A stretch of DNA of 64,000 nucleotides from Sulfitobacter donghicola DSW-25 = KCTC 12864 = JCM 14565 (GCF_000622405.1 NZ_JASF01000005.1:2542001-2606000); one strand, 5' to 3'. Counted from the stretch's first letter, positions 42,817-52,617 are shown. Notes: a model not told the origin generated them from the sequence alone. Numbers and translations: made by a program.

Positions 42817-43827
42817 ATGGCTGAGTTTTCTGATCTTGATGGTTTTCGCGCGGTACTTGCTGCATTGCCACAAATTGATTCAACAGCGCGGGACGGTGCG
42901 GCGGAACGCAACGGGCAACTGACCAAGCCTCCGGGGGCTTTGGGGCGTCTGGAAGAGCTGGCGCAATGGTATGCTGGCTGGCGCGGCAACCCTCAACCGC
43001 GCGTTGAAGCGGCTCAAGTGATCGTTTTTGCGGGCAACCACGGTGTTGCAGCCCAAGGGGTTTCCGCCTTCCCACCAGAAGTGACCGAGCAGATGGTGAT
43101 GAACTTTCAACACGGCGGCGCCGCGATCAACCAATTGGCGCGCGCGGCGGGGGCGCAACTGGATGTGCATGCGTTAGAGCTGGATCGCCCGACAAATGAT
43201 TTCACCCAAGGCCCTGCGATGAGCGAAACAGATGTTGTTTCGGCGCTGGCTGTTGGTTGGGATGCGGTGCGAGCGGAGAGTGATCTGCTTGTCGTTGGCG
43301 AAATGGGGATCGGCAACACCACACCTGCCGCGGCTTTGGCTGCCGCTTTGTTAGGGGGCGAGGCGGCTGAGTGGACAGGGCGTGGGACAGGCGTAGATGA
43401 CGCAGGTCTGGTTAACAAAACCCGCGTTGTGAACGAAGGTCTTGCGCTTCACAAAGGGCAAGGCGACGGGGTAGAGATGCTGCGCCGTCTAGGCGGGCGT
43501 GAACTGGCCGCCATGGCTGGGGCGATCGCGCGCGCGCGCAGCTTGCGCATCCCTGTTATCCTTGACGGGTTTATTTGCTCGGCTGCGGCTGCTTGCCTTG
43601 CGGATAGCTCACAGGGGGCGTTGGACCATTGCGTTGCAGGCCACCAAAGCGCTGAGGGTGCCCATGCGCGGCTGTTAGGGGCGCTAGGCAAAGAGCCATT
43701 GCTATCGCTTGGCCTGCGGCTAGGCGAAGCATCAGGCGCCGCCCTTGCTATCCATATCGTCAAAGCAGCGCTGGAATGCCACAGCGGTATGGCCACCTTT
43801 GCCGAGGCAGGCGTCACAGACGCCTGA
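42817..43827 (+). CDS. cobT: Nicotinate-nucleotide-dimethylbenzimidazole phosphoribosyltransferase
   Basis: Makes alpha-ribazole phosphate from nicotinate mononucleotide and dimethylbenzimidazole, the activated lower ligand of cobalamin. Of 336 residues, the landmarks are [44 protein letters not shown], and [11 protein letters not shown] with the catalytic glutamate near the C-terminus. Length matches the family. Divergent partner of cobS; both serve the same late pathway stage. Confidence 0.96.
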   Translation: MAEFSDLDGFRAVLAALPQIDSTARDGAAERNGQLTKPPGALGRLEELAQWYAGWRGNPQPRVEAAQVIVFAGNHGVAAQGVSAFPPEVTEQMVMNFQHGGAAINQLARAAGAQLDVHALELDRPTNDFTQGPAMSETDVVSALAVGWDAVRAESDLLVVGEMGIGNTTPAAALAAALLGGEAAEWTGRGTGVDDAGLVNKTRVVNEGLALHKGQGDGVEMLRRLGGRELAAMAGAIARARSLRIPVILDGFICSAAAACLADSSQGALDHCVAGHQSAEGAHARLLGALGKEPLLSLGLRLGEASGAALAIHIVKAALECHSGMATFAEAGVTDA

Positions 43828-43846
43828 GCCTAAGCCTGAGCGCGGG

Positions 43847-45754
43847 TTAGCCCTGCTTGTTCTCTTTCTCGGCCGAAAGGTCGAGGAAGGCCGTCTCGAG
43901 ATCCTTTTGCAATTCCTTCGCACGCGCGACATAGGCTTTGTTGTTTTCGGGCAGGACATCGGGGTCCCATAGTTGGGCCAATTCGCGGACGGATGTTCGG
44001 TCATGATGGTAGAACATCTTTTCCGCTTCGGCGGCTTCATATTCGGACAGGCCCAAGTTTTCCAAAACATAGCGACCAGCGCGAAGAGAGCTGTCAAACA
44101 GTTCGCGCACGATGTCATTTGCGCCCGATTGATAGAGATGAAATGAATCAATTCGGTCGTTGGCGCGGGCAATGATATGCAATTCGGGGCACATTTTGCG
44201 GGCGTATTTCACCAGCTTACGGGCGGCTTTAGGATCATCAAGGGCCACAACCAGCACCCGCGCATCACCAAGGCCCGCCTTGCGGAGAATGTCAGGCCGC
44301 GTGGGATCACCCAAAAAAGCCTTAAAGCCAAACCGCCGCATCACTGCGATGGCATCAGGGTTATGGTCCAGAACCACGGTTTCGAAACCAGATGCCTGAA
44401 CCAACCGGTTCACAATCTGACCAAAACGCCCAATGCCTGCGATGATAACAGGGCCTTCCTGATCAATCTCGTCATCTGGCGGGCGCACCGAGGCATCAGC
44501 ACTGCGTTTGGAAATCATATCAAAGAGGATAAAGAGGAGCGGCGTAATCAGCATGGTCAGCGCAACGACCAGCAGCAAGGTTTCCGCCACCGCATCCGGA
44601 ATAACGCCGGTTGTGACGGAAAAGCTGACCAATACAAATCCAAACTCACCTGCTTGGGCCAACCCCAAGGCGAACAACCACTGATCGCGCCCATGTAGTT
44701 TGAACAACCGCCCCAGCCAGAAAAGGATGAGACCCTTTACCAGAATTACCAAAATCGCCATTCCAAAGATAATGACAAAGTCAGAGGCCAGCAGCTCAAA
44801 GTTAATGCCAGCCCCAACGGTAATAAAGAAGAGCCCCAAGAGGAGACCTTTGAACGGCTCAAGATCGGTTTCCAGCTCATGCCGGAACTCGGAACTTGCC
44901 AGAACAACACCCGCCAGAAACGCGCCAAGGGCGGGGGAAAGCCCGACCAGCATCATGATGAAAGAGATGCCAACAACGATCAGCAAAGCAAGGGCGGTAT
45001 ACATCTCGCGCAGCTTGGCCGAATGGATGAAACGAAAGACAGGGCGGGTAAAGAAAACGCCCATGATGATGATCGCTGCAATTGCCCCGATCGTAACAAG
45101 AGGCACACCCCAAGCAGGAAGCATATCAATAAAGGTAAAGGCTGCATCGGCACCATGGCCGCCATGGTCATCCCCATGCCCGCCGTTCTGGGCCCCCTCT
45201 AGCGTGATTGACCCATCCGGAGAGACAACCGCGCTAGGCATTGTCACGGCGATAAGCGGCAGAAATGCCAACATGGGAATAACGGCGATGTCTTGGGACA
45301 GCAGAACAGAAAAGACGGACCGCCCACCGGCGGTGCGCATCAATCCTTTTTCAGAAAGGGTTTGCAACACAATGGCTGTTGAGCTGAGCGAAAGCGTCAG
45401 CCCGATGGCCAAAGAGACTCCCCAAGGTTGGTCATAGGCCATCGCAATTCCCATAAGGGCCAATGTGCTAAGGCCAATCTGTAGCCCGCCAAGGCCAAAC
45501 AGCTTGTGGCGCATATCCCATAGGGCGCGCGGCTCTAGCTCTAGCCCGATGAGAAACAACATCATCACAACGCCAAATTCGGCAAAATGTTGCAGATCTT
45601 TGGTCTCGGCCCCGACAAGCCCCAAAACCGGCCCGATTAAGATCCCCGCTGCCAGATAACCCAAGACCGAGCCTAGCCCTAAACGGGCTGCAATCGGTAC
45701 AGCGATCACCGCAGCTGCTAGATAGATCGAGGCCTGAAACAGGAAACCTTCCAT
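43847..45754 (-). CDS. CPA2-family potassium/proton antiporter with RCK domain (Kef-type)
   Basis: A 635-residue monovalent cation/proton antiporter of the KefB/KefC type. About 12 membrane helices cover residues 1-415. A RCK-N domain (TrkA-N; GIGRFGQIVNRL onset at about 435) with a Rossmann fold runs to about 540. A cytosolic tail and coiled end follow. The periplasmic or cytosolic loop at 180-205 carries a histidine/aspartate stretch (GGHGDDHGGHGAD at 191-203). Redox or glutathione gating typical of Kef is possible but not shown. It is downstream of the Lrp regulator, same strand. Confidence 0.9.
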   Translation of the reverse strand: MEGFLFQASIYLAAAVIAVPIAARLGLGSVLGYLAAGILIGPVLGLVGAETKDLQHFAEFGVVMMLFLIGLELEPRALWDMRHKLFGLGGLQIGLSTLALMGIAMAYDQPWGVSLAIGLTLSLSSTAIVLQTLSEKGLMRTAGGRSVFSVLLSQDIAVIPMLAFLPLIAVTMPSAVVSPDGSITLEGAQNGGHGDDHGGHGADAAFTFIDMLPAWGVPLVTIGAIAAIIIMGVFFTRPVFRFIHSAKLREMYTALALLIVVGISFIMMLVGLSPALGAFLAGVVLASSEFRHELETDLEPFKGLLLGLFFITVGAGINFELLASDFVIIFGMAILVILVKGLILFWLGRLFKLHGRDQWLFALGLAQAGEFGFVLVSFSVTTGVIPDAVAETLLLVVALTMLITPLLFILFDMISKRSADASVRPPDDEIDQEGPVIIAGIGRFGQIVNRLVQASGFETVVLDHNPDAIAVMRRFGFKAFLGDPTRPDILRKAGLGDARVLVVALDDPKAARKLVKYARKMCPELHIIARANDRIDSFHLYQSGANDIVRELFDSSLRAGRYVLENLGLSEYEAAEAEKMFYHHDRTSVRELAQLWDPDVLPENNKAYVARAKELQKDLETAFLDLSAEKENKQG

Positions 45755-45786
45755 TAAATGTCTTTCGTATTTGGCCTGAGAGGGCG

Positions 45787-46245
45787 TTAATCTGTAGGGA
45801 GAGGGCCATCCCTTTTGAGCTGGTCCATAACGATCTGGCTATGCACGCGGGCAACGGCCTGATGGGGCAGCAGAATATCGTGAATCAGCCGGTTTAGGGC
45901 GGGTAGGTCTTCACAATACACGCGCAACAGGTAATCCGCATCACCCGTCATCGCCCAAGCACTAACAATTTCACCGCGATTGGCGATCAACCGCGCAAAG
46001 CTGGTGGAGTTTTCCGGCCCATGGGTGCTTAGGTAAACCTGAACAAACCCCTGCACGGCCAAGCCCAGCTTTCGCGGATCTACCTGTGCTGTGTAGTTTT
46101 GGATTACACCGTCAGCTTCCAGCTTTTGCCGCCGCCGTCCGGCCTGAGAAGGAGAGAGGTTGAGCGCCTCGCCAAGTTGTTGGGCCGTGAGCTGTGCGTC
46201 TTTTTGCAATGCGGCCAACAGGCGGTTGTCGATATCATCGAGCAT
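45787..46245 (-). CDS. Lrp/AsnC-family transcription regulator
   Basis: A 152-residue feast-famine regulator. The N-terminal helix-turn-helix (LDDIDNRLLAALQKDAQLTAQQLG, in two pieces, then LSPSQAGRRRQKLE) is followed by the RAM ligand domain (VQVYLSTHG and SAWAMTGDADYLLRVYCEDL). It should bind DNA as octamers or hexadecamers and respond to an amino acid. It stands just before the Kef-like antiporter, 32 bases apart and in the same direction, and probably shares its transcript. Confidence 0.93.
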   Translation of the reverse strand: MLDDIDNRLLAALQKDAQLTAQQLGEALNLSPSQAGRRRQKLEADGVIQNYTAQVDPRKLGLAVQGFVQVYLSTHGPENSTSFARLIANRGEIVSAWAMTGDADYLLRVYCEDLPALNRLIHDILLPHQAVARVHSQIVMDQLKRDGPLPTD

Positions 46246-46429
46246 GGTGCGAACCTTTTGAAGTTACGTCTGATATTTTGCGCAAATTCCGTATGGGGGC
46301 TAGGGCTGATGTGAATACGATGCACAGGTTGCTGTGATGGCGCTGTTTTGTGTCACCTTGATGACGGCGCGCTGGATAAGCGCAGTTTTGACTGAAACGG
46401 TTGGGGCAGTGGGGCAAGGAAGAGACGCC

Positions 46430-49213
46430 TTAAGGCATCTTCAGCACAACATTCCGCCCGCCTTTGGAATAGCGTAATTCCGAATTGCTGATTGCCGAAA
46501 TCCGACCCCCATCAATACGATCACCAACACGAACTTTCTTGTAGCGGCCATTTGACAAACGAACCAAGGCGCGACGGCTGGACGGTTTGCCGTAGACGCC
46601 GATCAGGTTAACCTTGCGCAGGTTGATCGCGTTTTTCACTGTGGCGCTGCGGGCAACCGATGCTTTAGAGGGCACTTTGGGCGCGACAGTGCGAGGTGCA
46701 ACTTGGGCGGCGGCCGCAACGCGGGTTTCTTTGGGGGCTTTGCTTTCGGCGCGTTTGACGATGCGGGCAAAATTGCGGGGCCGCGGATCGGGACGCGTGG
46801 ATTTGGCAATTGCAAATTTGGTGCCACTTTGGACGGCTGCCGCTGCGGCCGCGGCTGCGGCAGCCGCCGCAGTTGCGGCTTCGGTTTCTGGTGTGGGTAG
46901 GGTCAGGGCTGCGGCCGCTGCGGCGGTAGCTGCTTCGGCAGCCGCTGCTGTGCGGGCTTCTTCAGCGGCTTTTGCGGCCTCTTCCTTCGCTTTTGCCTCT
47001 TCTTCGGCCTGTCTGGCGCGGTCCTGCAATGAACGGGGGCGCAGGGACGGGCGGAAGGCTGCCAGCTCAACCCTAGAAACACCCCCTAATTGGGCGCGCT
47101 CTGCCCGTTCGGACAAGCCACGAGGGCGGTTTTGGGGGCGGAATTGGAACAGTGGCGATGTTTCAGGCGCAACAACAGCAGGTGTTACACTGGGCTGGGT
47201 TGAAAAACGCGCGATTGTGGCTGGCGGCTTAACCGGAGGGCTGGCAGCAATCAGGGTAAAGCCACCTGGCGTGACAACACCCGCAGCCGTGGGAATAACC
47301 AGCCCGTTGGCATCAAGGGCGGTGGATTGCCCATAGGGCGGTGGAGAAAGCGCCGCAGCAAGTTGTACATTCGCCTCCAGCTCCTGAACCTCAGGCAGGG
47401 CAATGGCATCATTGGCAGGGCTCGCCCCATCAATGCCACTGCGATAGACGGGTTCGGGAATTGTATCCGGCGCGGCCAGCGGCGTGGTAGGGGCCAGCGG
47501 CCAGATGCCTGTTACCGCGTAACGTGCGGCGGCTTCTTGTTCCGTAATGACAGGTGTTTGAGGCTCTGGTCGCGCATCTTGTAGGGCATCCAGTACGGCA
47601 GTGTCTTCGGCGGATAATACAGGATCTAGGGCCGCAATCTGAACCGTTTCGCCTGTGGCCGGATCAGGATCTTCGGCGCCCTCAGTTGTGCGAATGATCT
47701 CTGGGTCGATCTGGTTTTCCAGCGCGGAGGCGGTTGTGCGATCATCATCGCGGCTGATCAAACCTGCCAGTCCTTCGTCCAAAAAGACAGCGGCCCAAGC
47801 CGCAACACCTGCAAGAAAGACCAGCAATATTGCGGTCATGATCAGGCCAAGGAAGCGAGGTTTGCCGCCAATCTGATCAGATCGCGCGCCAAAGACGGTC
47901 ATGCGTTCTGCTTCGCTGCCCGCTGCGGCAACGCGTGTTGTTGGGGCAGGCACGGGGGCTGCTGCCCCTCCGCGTGGTTTGCGGCGGCTAAAGAACCCCG
48001 TTTTCGCAACCGCAGGTTCTGCCGCTGGGGGAACGACCTGCTGCTGTGTCAACGAGCTGCTGTCAGGCGCAGGTGTTTCCACCGCAGGTATGGCTACGCT
48101 GGCTGCTGTCGCGCGCTGGGCCCCGCCAAGCGGCTTGCCCGCCACGGGAGGCGCGCCGCGACGGCTGCTGAACCCGCTAGCGGTTGGTTCTGCCAGTGGT
48201 TGCTCGGCGCTAGGCGGAGATGTTTGTGCAGTCAGAGCCGCTGCAGCAGCAAGGGGGGCTGCAACAGGTGCGGCAACCCCGCTATCGCTTTCATCTCCCA
48301 TAGGCTCATCAGCCTTGGCGGTGTCTGCTGTTTCTTGGGGGGCTTGCGAGGGGGGCACGGAGGGTTCAGCCGCAGCTTTTGGGGCTTCGGCGTTGGCCTC
48401 TTTTGCGACGGGTTCTACCGTAGGCGCGGTTTCAGCGCTTGGTGCTTTGGGTGTTGGTTCTGATTGTTTGGGCGCGGCTTGTGGCACTTCAGCATTTGGC
48501 GCTGGCTTGGATGCAGGCTCAGGTGTTGGCTCTGTTGGCACAGGCTGCTCGGGCTGAGCTGTGGGGGGCACAGTTGGTTCTGCCGCAAGAGGCAGCTCGG
48601 GCTGTGGGTCAGGCTCTGGCTTGGGGGGGGCGACAGGGGGTGTCGGCGACACTGTTTCAGGGGAAACCGCGCCGACGATGACAACTGCAATGCCATCCGC
48701 TTCAACACCCTCTCCCGGCTCTAGTAAATCGGTGGCTCCTTTGGTTGGACCAAAGAAGGGTTCACCAAGATAGGGCGCGTCACCCGGAACAGCGACAAAG
48801 CTGACGGGGTGGAAACGATGCTCGGTCGCAAAGGTTTCTGCCTCGGTCAGGGTCTCACGGGCGACAGCGGCAATATGGGTTTTGGGGCCATCAACGCTGA
48901 TGTCATAGGCCAGTTCGGATAGCTCGTAGGGGGTTGCGTCATGCAAAGCGGTCTCGGCTGCTTTGCGCCGCGCGCTGTCCGACAGACCTGGGGTGTCGAT
49001 TGTCAGATATTTGATCTGGCTTTCGGGAATCAGCAGTTTCGAGCGCACGCCACCAGGTTCTAGGCTGCTGGCGGTTTTGCGCAGCATCGCCAGTTCACCA
49101 GCTAAATCATCAGCGGTTACAGCAACTTCGCCGACTTCACGCCAGCCACCGGCAGCGCGGTGCAATAGTTTTATGCCTTCGAAAGACAGGGAAAGGGCAA
49201 AATTAGGCTTCAT
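46430..49213 (-). CDS. PilM/GspL- and PilP/GspC-like membrane fusion protein
   Basis: A 927-residue protein. Residues about 1-165 resemble the actin-like/PilM or GspL N-terminal domain (SLSFEGIKLLHR, LLIPESQIKYLTI, VARETLTEAETF). A long Pro/Ala/Glu linker (190-430) precedes one membrane helix at about 453-476 (MTAILLVFLAGVAAWAAVF). An Ala-rich coiled-coil region follows, including Ala runs. The last 65 residues (863-927: INLRKVNLIGVYGKPSSRRALVRLSNGR, in pieces) resemble the PilP/GspC HR domain, with IGVYG and KVRVGDRI. No other pilus or secretion gene is adjacent. Domain calls rest on motif memory, so treat the function as open. Confidence 0.6.
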   Translation of the reverse strand: MKPNFALSLSFEGIKLLHRAAGGWREVGEVAVTADDLAGELAMLRKTASSLEPGGVRSKLLIPESQIKYLTIDTPGLSDSARRKAAETALHDATPYELSELAYDISVDGPKTHIAAVARETLTEAETFATEHRFHPVSFVAVPGDAPYLGEPFFGPTKGATDLLEPGEGVEADGIAVVIVGAVSPETVSPTPPVAPPKPEPDPQPELPLAAEPTVPPTAQPEQPVPTEPTPEPASKPAPNAEVPQAAPKQSEPTPKAPSAETAPTVEPVAKEANAEAPKAAAEPSVPPSQAPQETADTAKADEPMGDESDSGVAAPVAAPLAAAAALTAQTSPPSAEQPLAEPTASGFSSRRGAPPVAGKPLGGAQRATAASVAIPAVETPAPDSSSLTQQQVVPPAAEPAVAKTGFFSRRKPRGGAAAPVPAPTTRVAAAGSEAERMTVFGARSDQIGGKPRFLGLIMTAILLVFLAGVAAWAAVFLDEGLAGLISRDDDRTTASALENQIDPEIIRTTEGAEDPDPATGETVQIAALDPVLSAEDTAVLDALQDARPEPQTPVITEQEAAARYAVTGIWPLAPTTPLAAPDTIPEPVYRSGIDGASPANDAIALPEVQELEANVQLAAALSPPPYGQSTALDANGLVIPTAAGVVTPGGFTLIAASPPVKPPATIARFSTQPSVTPAVVAPETSPLFQFRPQNRPRGLSERAERAQLGGVSRVELAAFRPSLRPRSLQDRARQAEEEAKAKEEAAKAAEEARTAAAAEAATAAAAAALTLPTPETEAATAAAAAAAAAAAAVQSGTKFAIAKSTRPDPRPRNFARIVKRAESKAPKETRVAAAAQVAPRTVAPKVPSKASVARSATVKNAINLRKVNLIGVYGKPSSRRALVRLSNGRYKKVRVGDRIDGGRISAISNSELRYSKGGRNVVLKMP

Positions 49214-49324
49214 GCGTTGCCTCTATCACGGGTCTGATTAACCAACAACTTTGTATCCCAATAGGCTATCGCAAACAGACGTTTATGGAAAGGTCTGCAA
49301 GCGGATTTTGGCACAGCAGCCTTG

Positions 49325-49357
49325 AAAACGCTACGCGAGAGGGGCTCGCGTAGCGTT
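49325..49357 (-). terminator. Terminator of metY
   Basis: Perfect 13-bp inverted repeat (49327-49339 with 49345-49357, 5-nt loop) just past the metY stop at 49364. On the minus strand it is followed by TTTTC. Confidence 0.85.
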
Positions 49358-49363
49358 CGCCGG

Positions 49364-50644
49364 TTACGAGGCGGCTTGGCTTAATGCCTGATCCAGATCG
49401 GCGATCAGATCATCCGCGTTTTCCGTCCCGATCGAGACACGGACAAGGTTTGGCCCTGCGCCTGCTGCCTCTTGTTGCTCAGGTGTTAGCTGGCGGTGCG
49501 TGGTCGAAGCCGAGTGGATGATCAGGGAACGCGTGTCACCAAGGTTGGCAACATGGCTGAAAATCTCGAGTGAGTTCACCAGTTTAACGCAGGCGTCATA
49601 GCCGCCTTTGACAGCAAAGGTGAACAGGCCACCAGCGCCCTTTGGGCAGACATCTTTAACGCGGCTAAAGTAGGGCGATGATTCGAGGCCCGCGTAGGTG
49701 ACGTAATCAATACGATCATCCGCCTCGAGCCATTTGGCGATTTTCAATGCGTTCTCGACGTGGCGATCCATGCGCAGGCTGAGGGTTTCAGTGCCCATTA
49801 GCGTATAGTGAGCGGCCTGTGGGTTCATTGTCATGCCCAAATCCCGCAGACCAATAGCGATCCCGTGGAAGGTAAAGGCAAGGTTACCAAAGGTTTCGTG
49901 GAATTTGAGGCCGTGATAGGCGGGTTCTGGCGCGCTGAGGGAGGGGAACTTATCCGTCGCGGACCAGTCAAAATTGCCGCTGTCTACAACACAGCCGCCA
50001 GTCACCGTGCCGTTGCCTGTCAGGTATTTTGTGGTCGAATGCACAACCAGCGTCGCGCCAAGGTCGATTGGGCGGCAGAGATAAGGCGTGGCTGTTGTGT
50101 TGTCGATAATCAGAGGAATCTGAGCCGCATCAGCGATGTCAGCGATGGCGCGCACATCCATAATGTAACCACCGGGGTTGGCGATGGCTTCGCCAAAGAC
50201 GGCGCGGGTGTCACCATCAATGGCGGCTTTCACAGCATCGAGATCGTCAAAGTCTACAAACTTAACTTCCCAGCCGAACCGTTTGATTGTGTGGCTGAAT
50301 TGCGTGACGGTACCACCATATAGGCGGGTGGAGGCTACGATATTCTTGCCGGGCATCATCAGCGGGAACAGGGCCATGATCTGGGCCGCGTGACCGGATG
50401 AGCAGCAAACAGCGCCAACGCCACCTTCCAGCGTCGCGATGCGTTCTTGCAAAACGGCGACCGTCGGGTTGGTTAGACGGGAATAGATAAACCCGACCTC
50501 TTGGAGGTTGAAAAGGGCGGCTGCATGATCTGCATCGCGAAACACATATGCTGTCGTCTGGTGAATAGGCGTTTGGCGCGCGCCTGTTGCTGGATCAGGG
50601 CGTGCGCCCGCGTGAATCTGTAGTGTGTCAAAACCGTGTGACAT
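49364..50644 (-). CDS. metY: O-acetylhomoserine aminocarboxypropyltransferase (sulfhydrylase)
   Basis: PLP-dependent direct sulfhydrylation of O-acetylhomoserine to homocysteine in methionine synthesis. The 426 residues have the Cys/Met metabolism fold, with PIHQTTAYVF near the N-terminus and VHSTTKYLTGNGTVTGG holding the PLP lysine. The C-terminal FTFAVKGGYDACVKLV block and THRQLTPEQQ, the specificity loop of MetY/Cgs members, are present. ATG at 50644 follows GAGGAGGAA on the minus strand. Two dyads lie upstream. Its terminator is at 49325. Confidence 0.93.
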   Translation of the reverse strand: MSHGFDTLQIHAGARPDPATGARQTPIHQTTAYVFRDADHAAALFNLQEVGFIYSRLTNPTVAVLQERIATLEGGVGAVCCSSGHAAQIMALFPLMMPGKNIVASTRLYGGTVTQFSHTIKRFGWEVKFVDFDDLDAVKAAIDGDTRAVFGEAIANPGGYIMDVRAIADIADAAQIPLIIDNTTATPYLCRPIDLGATLVVHSTTKYLTGNGTVTGGCVVDSGNFDWSATDKFPSLSAPEPAYHGLKFHETFGNLAFTFHGIAIGLRDLGMTMNPQAAHYTLMGTETLSLRMDRHVENALKIAKWLEADDRIDYVTYAGLESSPYFSRVKDVCPKGAGGLFTFAVKGGYDACVKLVNSLEIFSHVANLGDTRSLIIHSASTTHRQLTPEQQEAAGAGPNLVRVSIGTENADDLIADLDQALSQAAS

Positions 50645-50690
50645 CGCATTCCTCCTCATTATTGTTGGGTAATGGTTACGGGACAGGCTG

Positions 50691-50706
50691 GTCACAAACA
50701 AGTGAC
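50691..50706. promoter_or_regulatory. Small inverted repeat upstream of metY
   Basis: GTCAC-AAACAA-GTGAC about 50 bases before the metY start. It could be an operator or a leader hairpin. No SAM riboswitch pattern fits around it. Confidence 0.35.
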
Positions 50707-50775
50707 GCGGCGGAAGATGAGGGAGGTCTTTGATTTGTAGGGATAAAAAGAGAGGTGATTTTCCCAGCTAGGGGC

Positions 50776-50796
50776 GGTTGGGAATTATTCCCACCC
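50776..50796. promoter_or_regulatory. 21-base hyphenated palindrome
   Basis: GGTTGGGAA-TTA-TTCCCACCC lies about 130 bases before metY and 110 bases past the glycosyltransferase stop. The 6-bp core TGGGAA/TTCCCA is perfect and extended with one mismatch. It may be a regulator site for metY or a terminator stem for the glycosyltransferase gene; no T run follows. Confidence 0.4.
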
Positions 50797-50904
50797 GAAT
50801 CCGCGGCGCATCACGATGCAGCATGTAAGGGCGGGCCATTTACAGGGCGGAAAAGGGGGCGAGCCCGTATACGACTTGCGTCAGAGTATTGAAGGCGCGC
50901 AGGG

Positions 50905-51909
50905 TTAGCGCATCCAGTAGCCGTTGGACTTTAGCTGATTTCGGATGGCTTGCTCTTTGCGGGGAAGGTTCTCTCGATCAAATAGCGCGCGGGCTTTGGC
51001 GCCGCGCCCTTGGTAGATCATCCGCTTAATAGGGTCGTATGTTTTGAGAACCTTCTTCAGCTTGTTTGGCGCTGTCACGCTTTCCAGAACCGAAACAACA
51101 TGATCGCTTTCGCGGGCATACAATAGGGGGAGAAGGCGGTAGTGGCAGCTGACGCTTCCGTCCAGCAACCCGTCTGGCAATGTATCGCGACCACCGCCAA
51201 GCGCATGGATGACCAAGGGCAGGGCGATTTGATCCAGCCAAGGATCAAAGCTTTGGGCGCACAGCTCAACCGGTGGGGTGTCACGAATGGCCAAAGCGTA
51301 GTCCAAGAACTTTGCGCCAAAGGCGTGCGGGCATTTGTAGAAAAAGAAGCCAGCATTAAAGTAGAGGTAGCGGCGCCAGTATTCATCGGGCTGGCTGAGG
51401 TCGAGCGAGCTGTCGAAATCTAACCCGAATTTATCGTAAAGCGATTTCCACAGGCCGCTATAGTCGGGGCCGTATAGTTGCGGATTTGGCCAAGTGCCTT
51501 CACGCCGCAAAGACGCGCTGGGTTTGTCAAAATCGAAAGCCACCGATGTGAGGTCGCCCGTGATCAACGTATCCGTGTCGAAAAAGACAAAGGGCTCTCC
51601 CTTGGGGAGGGCCGAGAGCATCTCGATCTTGTTGCCAAAGGGATAGCTTTCGCCAAAGTGTTTGTTTTCGAACGGGACAATTTCGGCGCCCATATCCGCC
51701 AACGCCTCGCGAATGGGCTGCGAACGCATGCTAGGGTCTTTGACCCAACGCGGCCCTGGCTGAGGTTCGGCAACTAGGATGCGCCCTTTGAAATCGGGGC
51801 TGTTTGCACGAAGAGAGGCGACGAAAATGAGCGCTTCATAGGATAAACGCCCGTTTTGGCCCACAATAGCCACGTTGAAAGATTGTTTTGCAGCTTTGGG
51901 GCGTGCCAT
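50905..51909 (-). CDS. Probable GT-A-type glycosyltransferase
   Basis: A 334-residue cytosolic protein. An N-terminal nucleotide-sugar-like strand (NVAIVGQNGRLSYEALIFVASLRA) leads to the metal-binding DxD-like motif in FVFFDTDTLITGD (about residues 110-122). FNAGFFFYKC and FDPWLDQIALPLVIHAL then match GT-A enzymes that handle UDP- or CDP-sugars. No membrane helix is present. It stands alone; whether it serves the capsule genes elsewhere in the window is not shown. Function beyond glycosyl transfer cannot be read. Confidence 0.7.
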   Translation of the reverse strand: MARPKAAKQSFNVAIVGQNGRLSYEALIFVASLRANSPDFKGRILVAEPQPGPRWVKDPSMRSQPIREALADMGAEIVPFENKHFGESYPFGNKIEMLSALPKGEPFVFFDTDTLITGDLTSVAFDFDKPSASLRREGTWPNPQLYGPDYSGLWKSLYDKFGLDFDSSLDLSQPDEYWRRYLYFNAGFFFYKCPHAFGAKFLDYALAIRDTPPVELCAQSFDPWLDQIALPLVIHALGGGRDTLPDGLLDGSVSCHYRLLPLLYARESDHVVSVLESVTAPNKLKKVLKTYDPIKRMIYQGRGAKARALFDRENLPRKEQAIRNQLKSNGYWMR

Positions 51910-52023
51910 ACTCTGTCCTCAATTGCTCCTGCGTGTCACGGGATGCGCTTTTTCGCATCAGTATACGGCGCAGGGACATTTTTGAAAGAAGACATTTTAA
52001 CCAATTAGAACGAGGGATTTTTC

Positions 52024-52617
52024 ATGCTCGACTTTATTTTTGCTGTGGTTGCAATGGCTGCTGCGGCCAACCCACCAGAAACCGTAACCGCGCCAAACGA
52101 CCCGCCGCAAAGCGCGGCGTCAGGTAGTGTGGTGATAGGAGAGGGCGTTTCCATTGGCTCTGCGACTTTAATTGAGGGAAGCCCCGCCGCAACAGCGGGT
52201 GGCCTTGAGATTGACCAAAGCGTCATACCCAAAGGTTTGGCCGCCGAGGCGCAAACGCCGACTGGAAAATTCACAACTGCAGTAGAGGTCAAACCCATTT
52301 TGGAGGCCACCAAAGCGAATTGGGTCGCGTTGCGAGACTATGGCGGGAATGATCTGGTTTATGTCAGCCACCTTTGGGCGTGGCGCTGCGGGCTGAGCGC
52401 AATGGCGATCTCGATTAACGACGGAGCGATGGAAAATTTACCCCTGCCCAAATGCCATACCGAGTACCGCTCGGCGAATGTGATCCTTGAAGAAGATGGC
52501 TTGCCCTACCTTACCTACCCGCAGGGCAGTGTAGAGCGCGTGACCGTTCAAATCGTCTATGATGATTTGACCCAAGACATCGCAACATTTGCGAGCAACG
52601 AGATACGCATACCTTAA
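52024..52617 (+). CDS. Secreted protein of unknown function
   Basis: A 197-residue protein with a signal peptide or N-terminal anchor (MLDFIFAVVAMAAAA; cleavage near residue 15). A low-complexity Ala/Pro/Gly linker (about 16-85) precedes a beta-rich domain (about 88-197). WAWRCGLSA and PKCHTEY carry two cysteines likely joined. The GAGGGA site lies before the ATG. It is 281 bases upstream of the CtrA-controlled surface-protein candidate in the same direction, but a co-transcript is not certain. No family recognised. Confidence 0.7.
   Translation: MLDFIFAVVAMAAAANPPETVTAPNDPPQSAASGSVVIGEGVSIGSATLIEGSPAATAGGLEIDQSVIPKGLAAEAQTPTGKFTTAVEVKPILEATKANWVALRDYGGNDLVYVSHLWAWRCGLSAMAISINDGAMENLPLPKCHTEYRSANVILEEDGLPYLTYPQGSVERVTVQIVYDDLTQDIATFASNEIRIP

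Noticed and set aside
50645..50800. SAM riboswitch upstream of metY
   Set aside because: I looked for SAM-II and SAM-I patterns on the minus strand and saw no match. Only short dyads are present.
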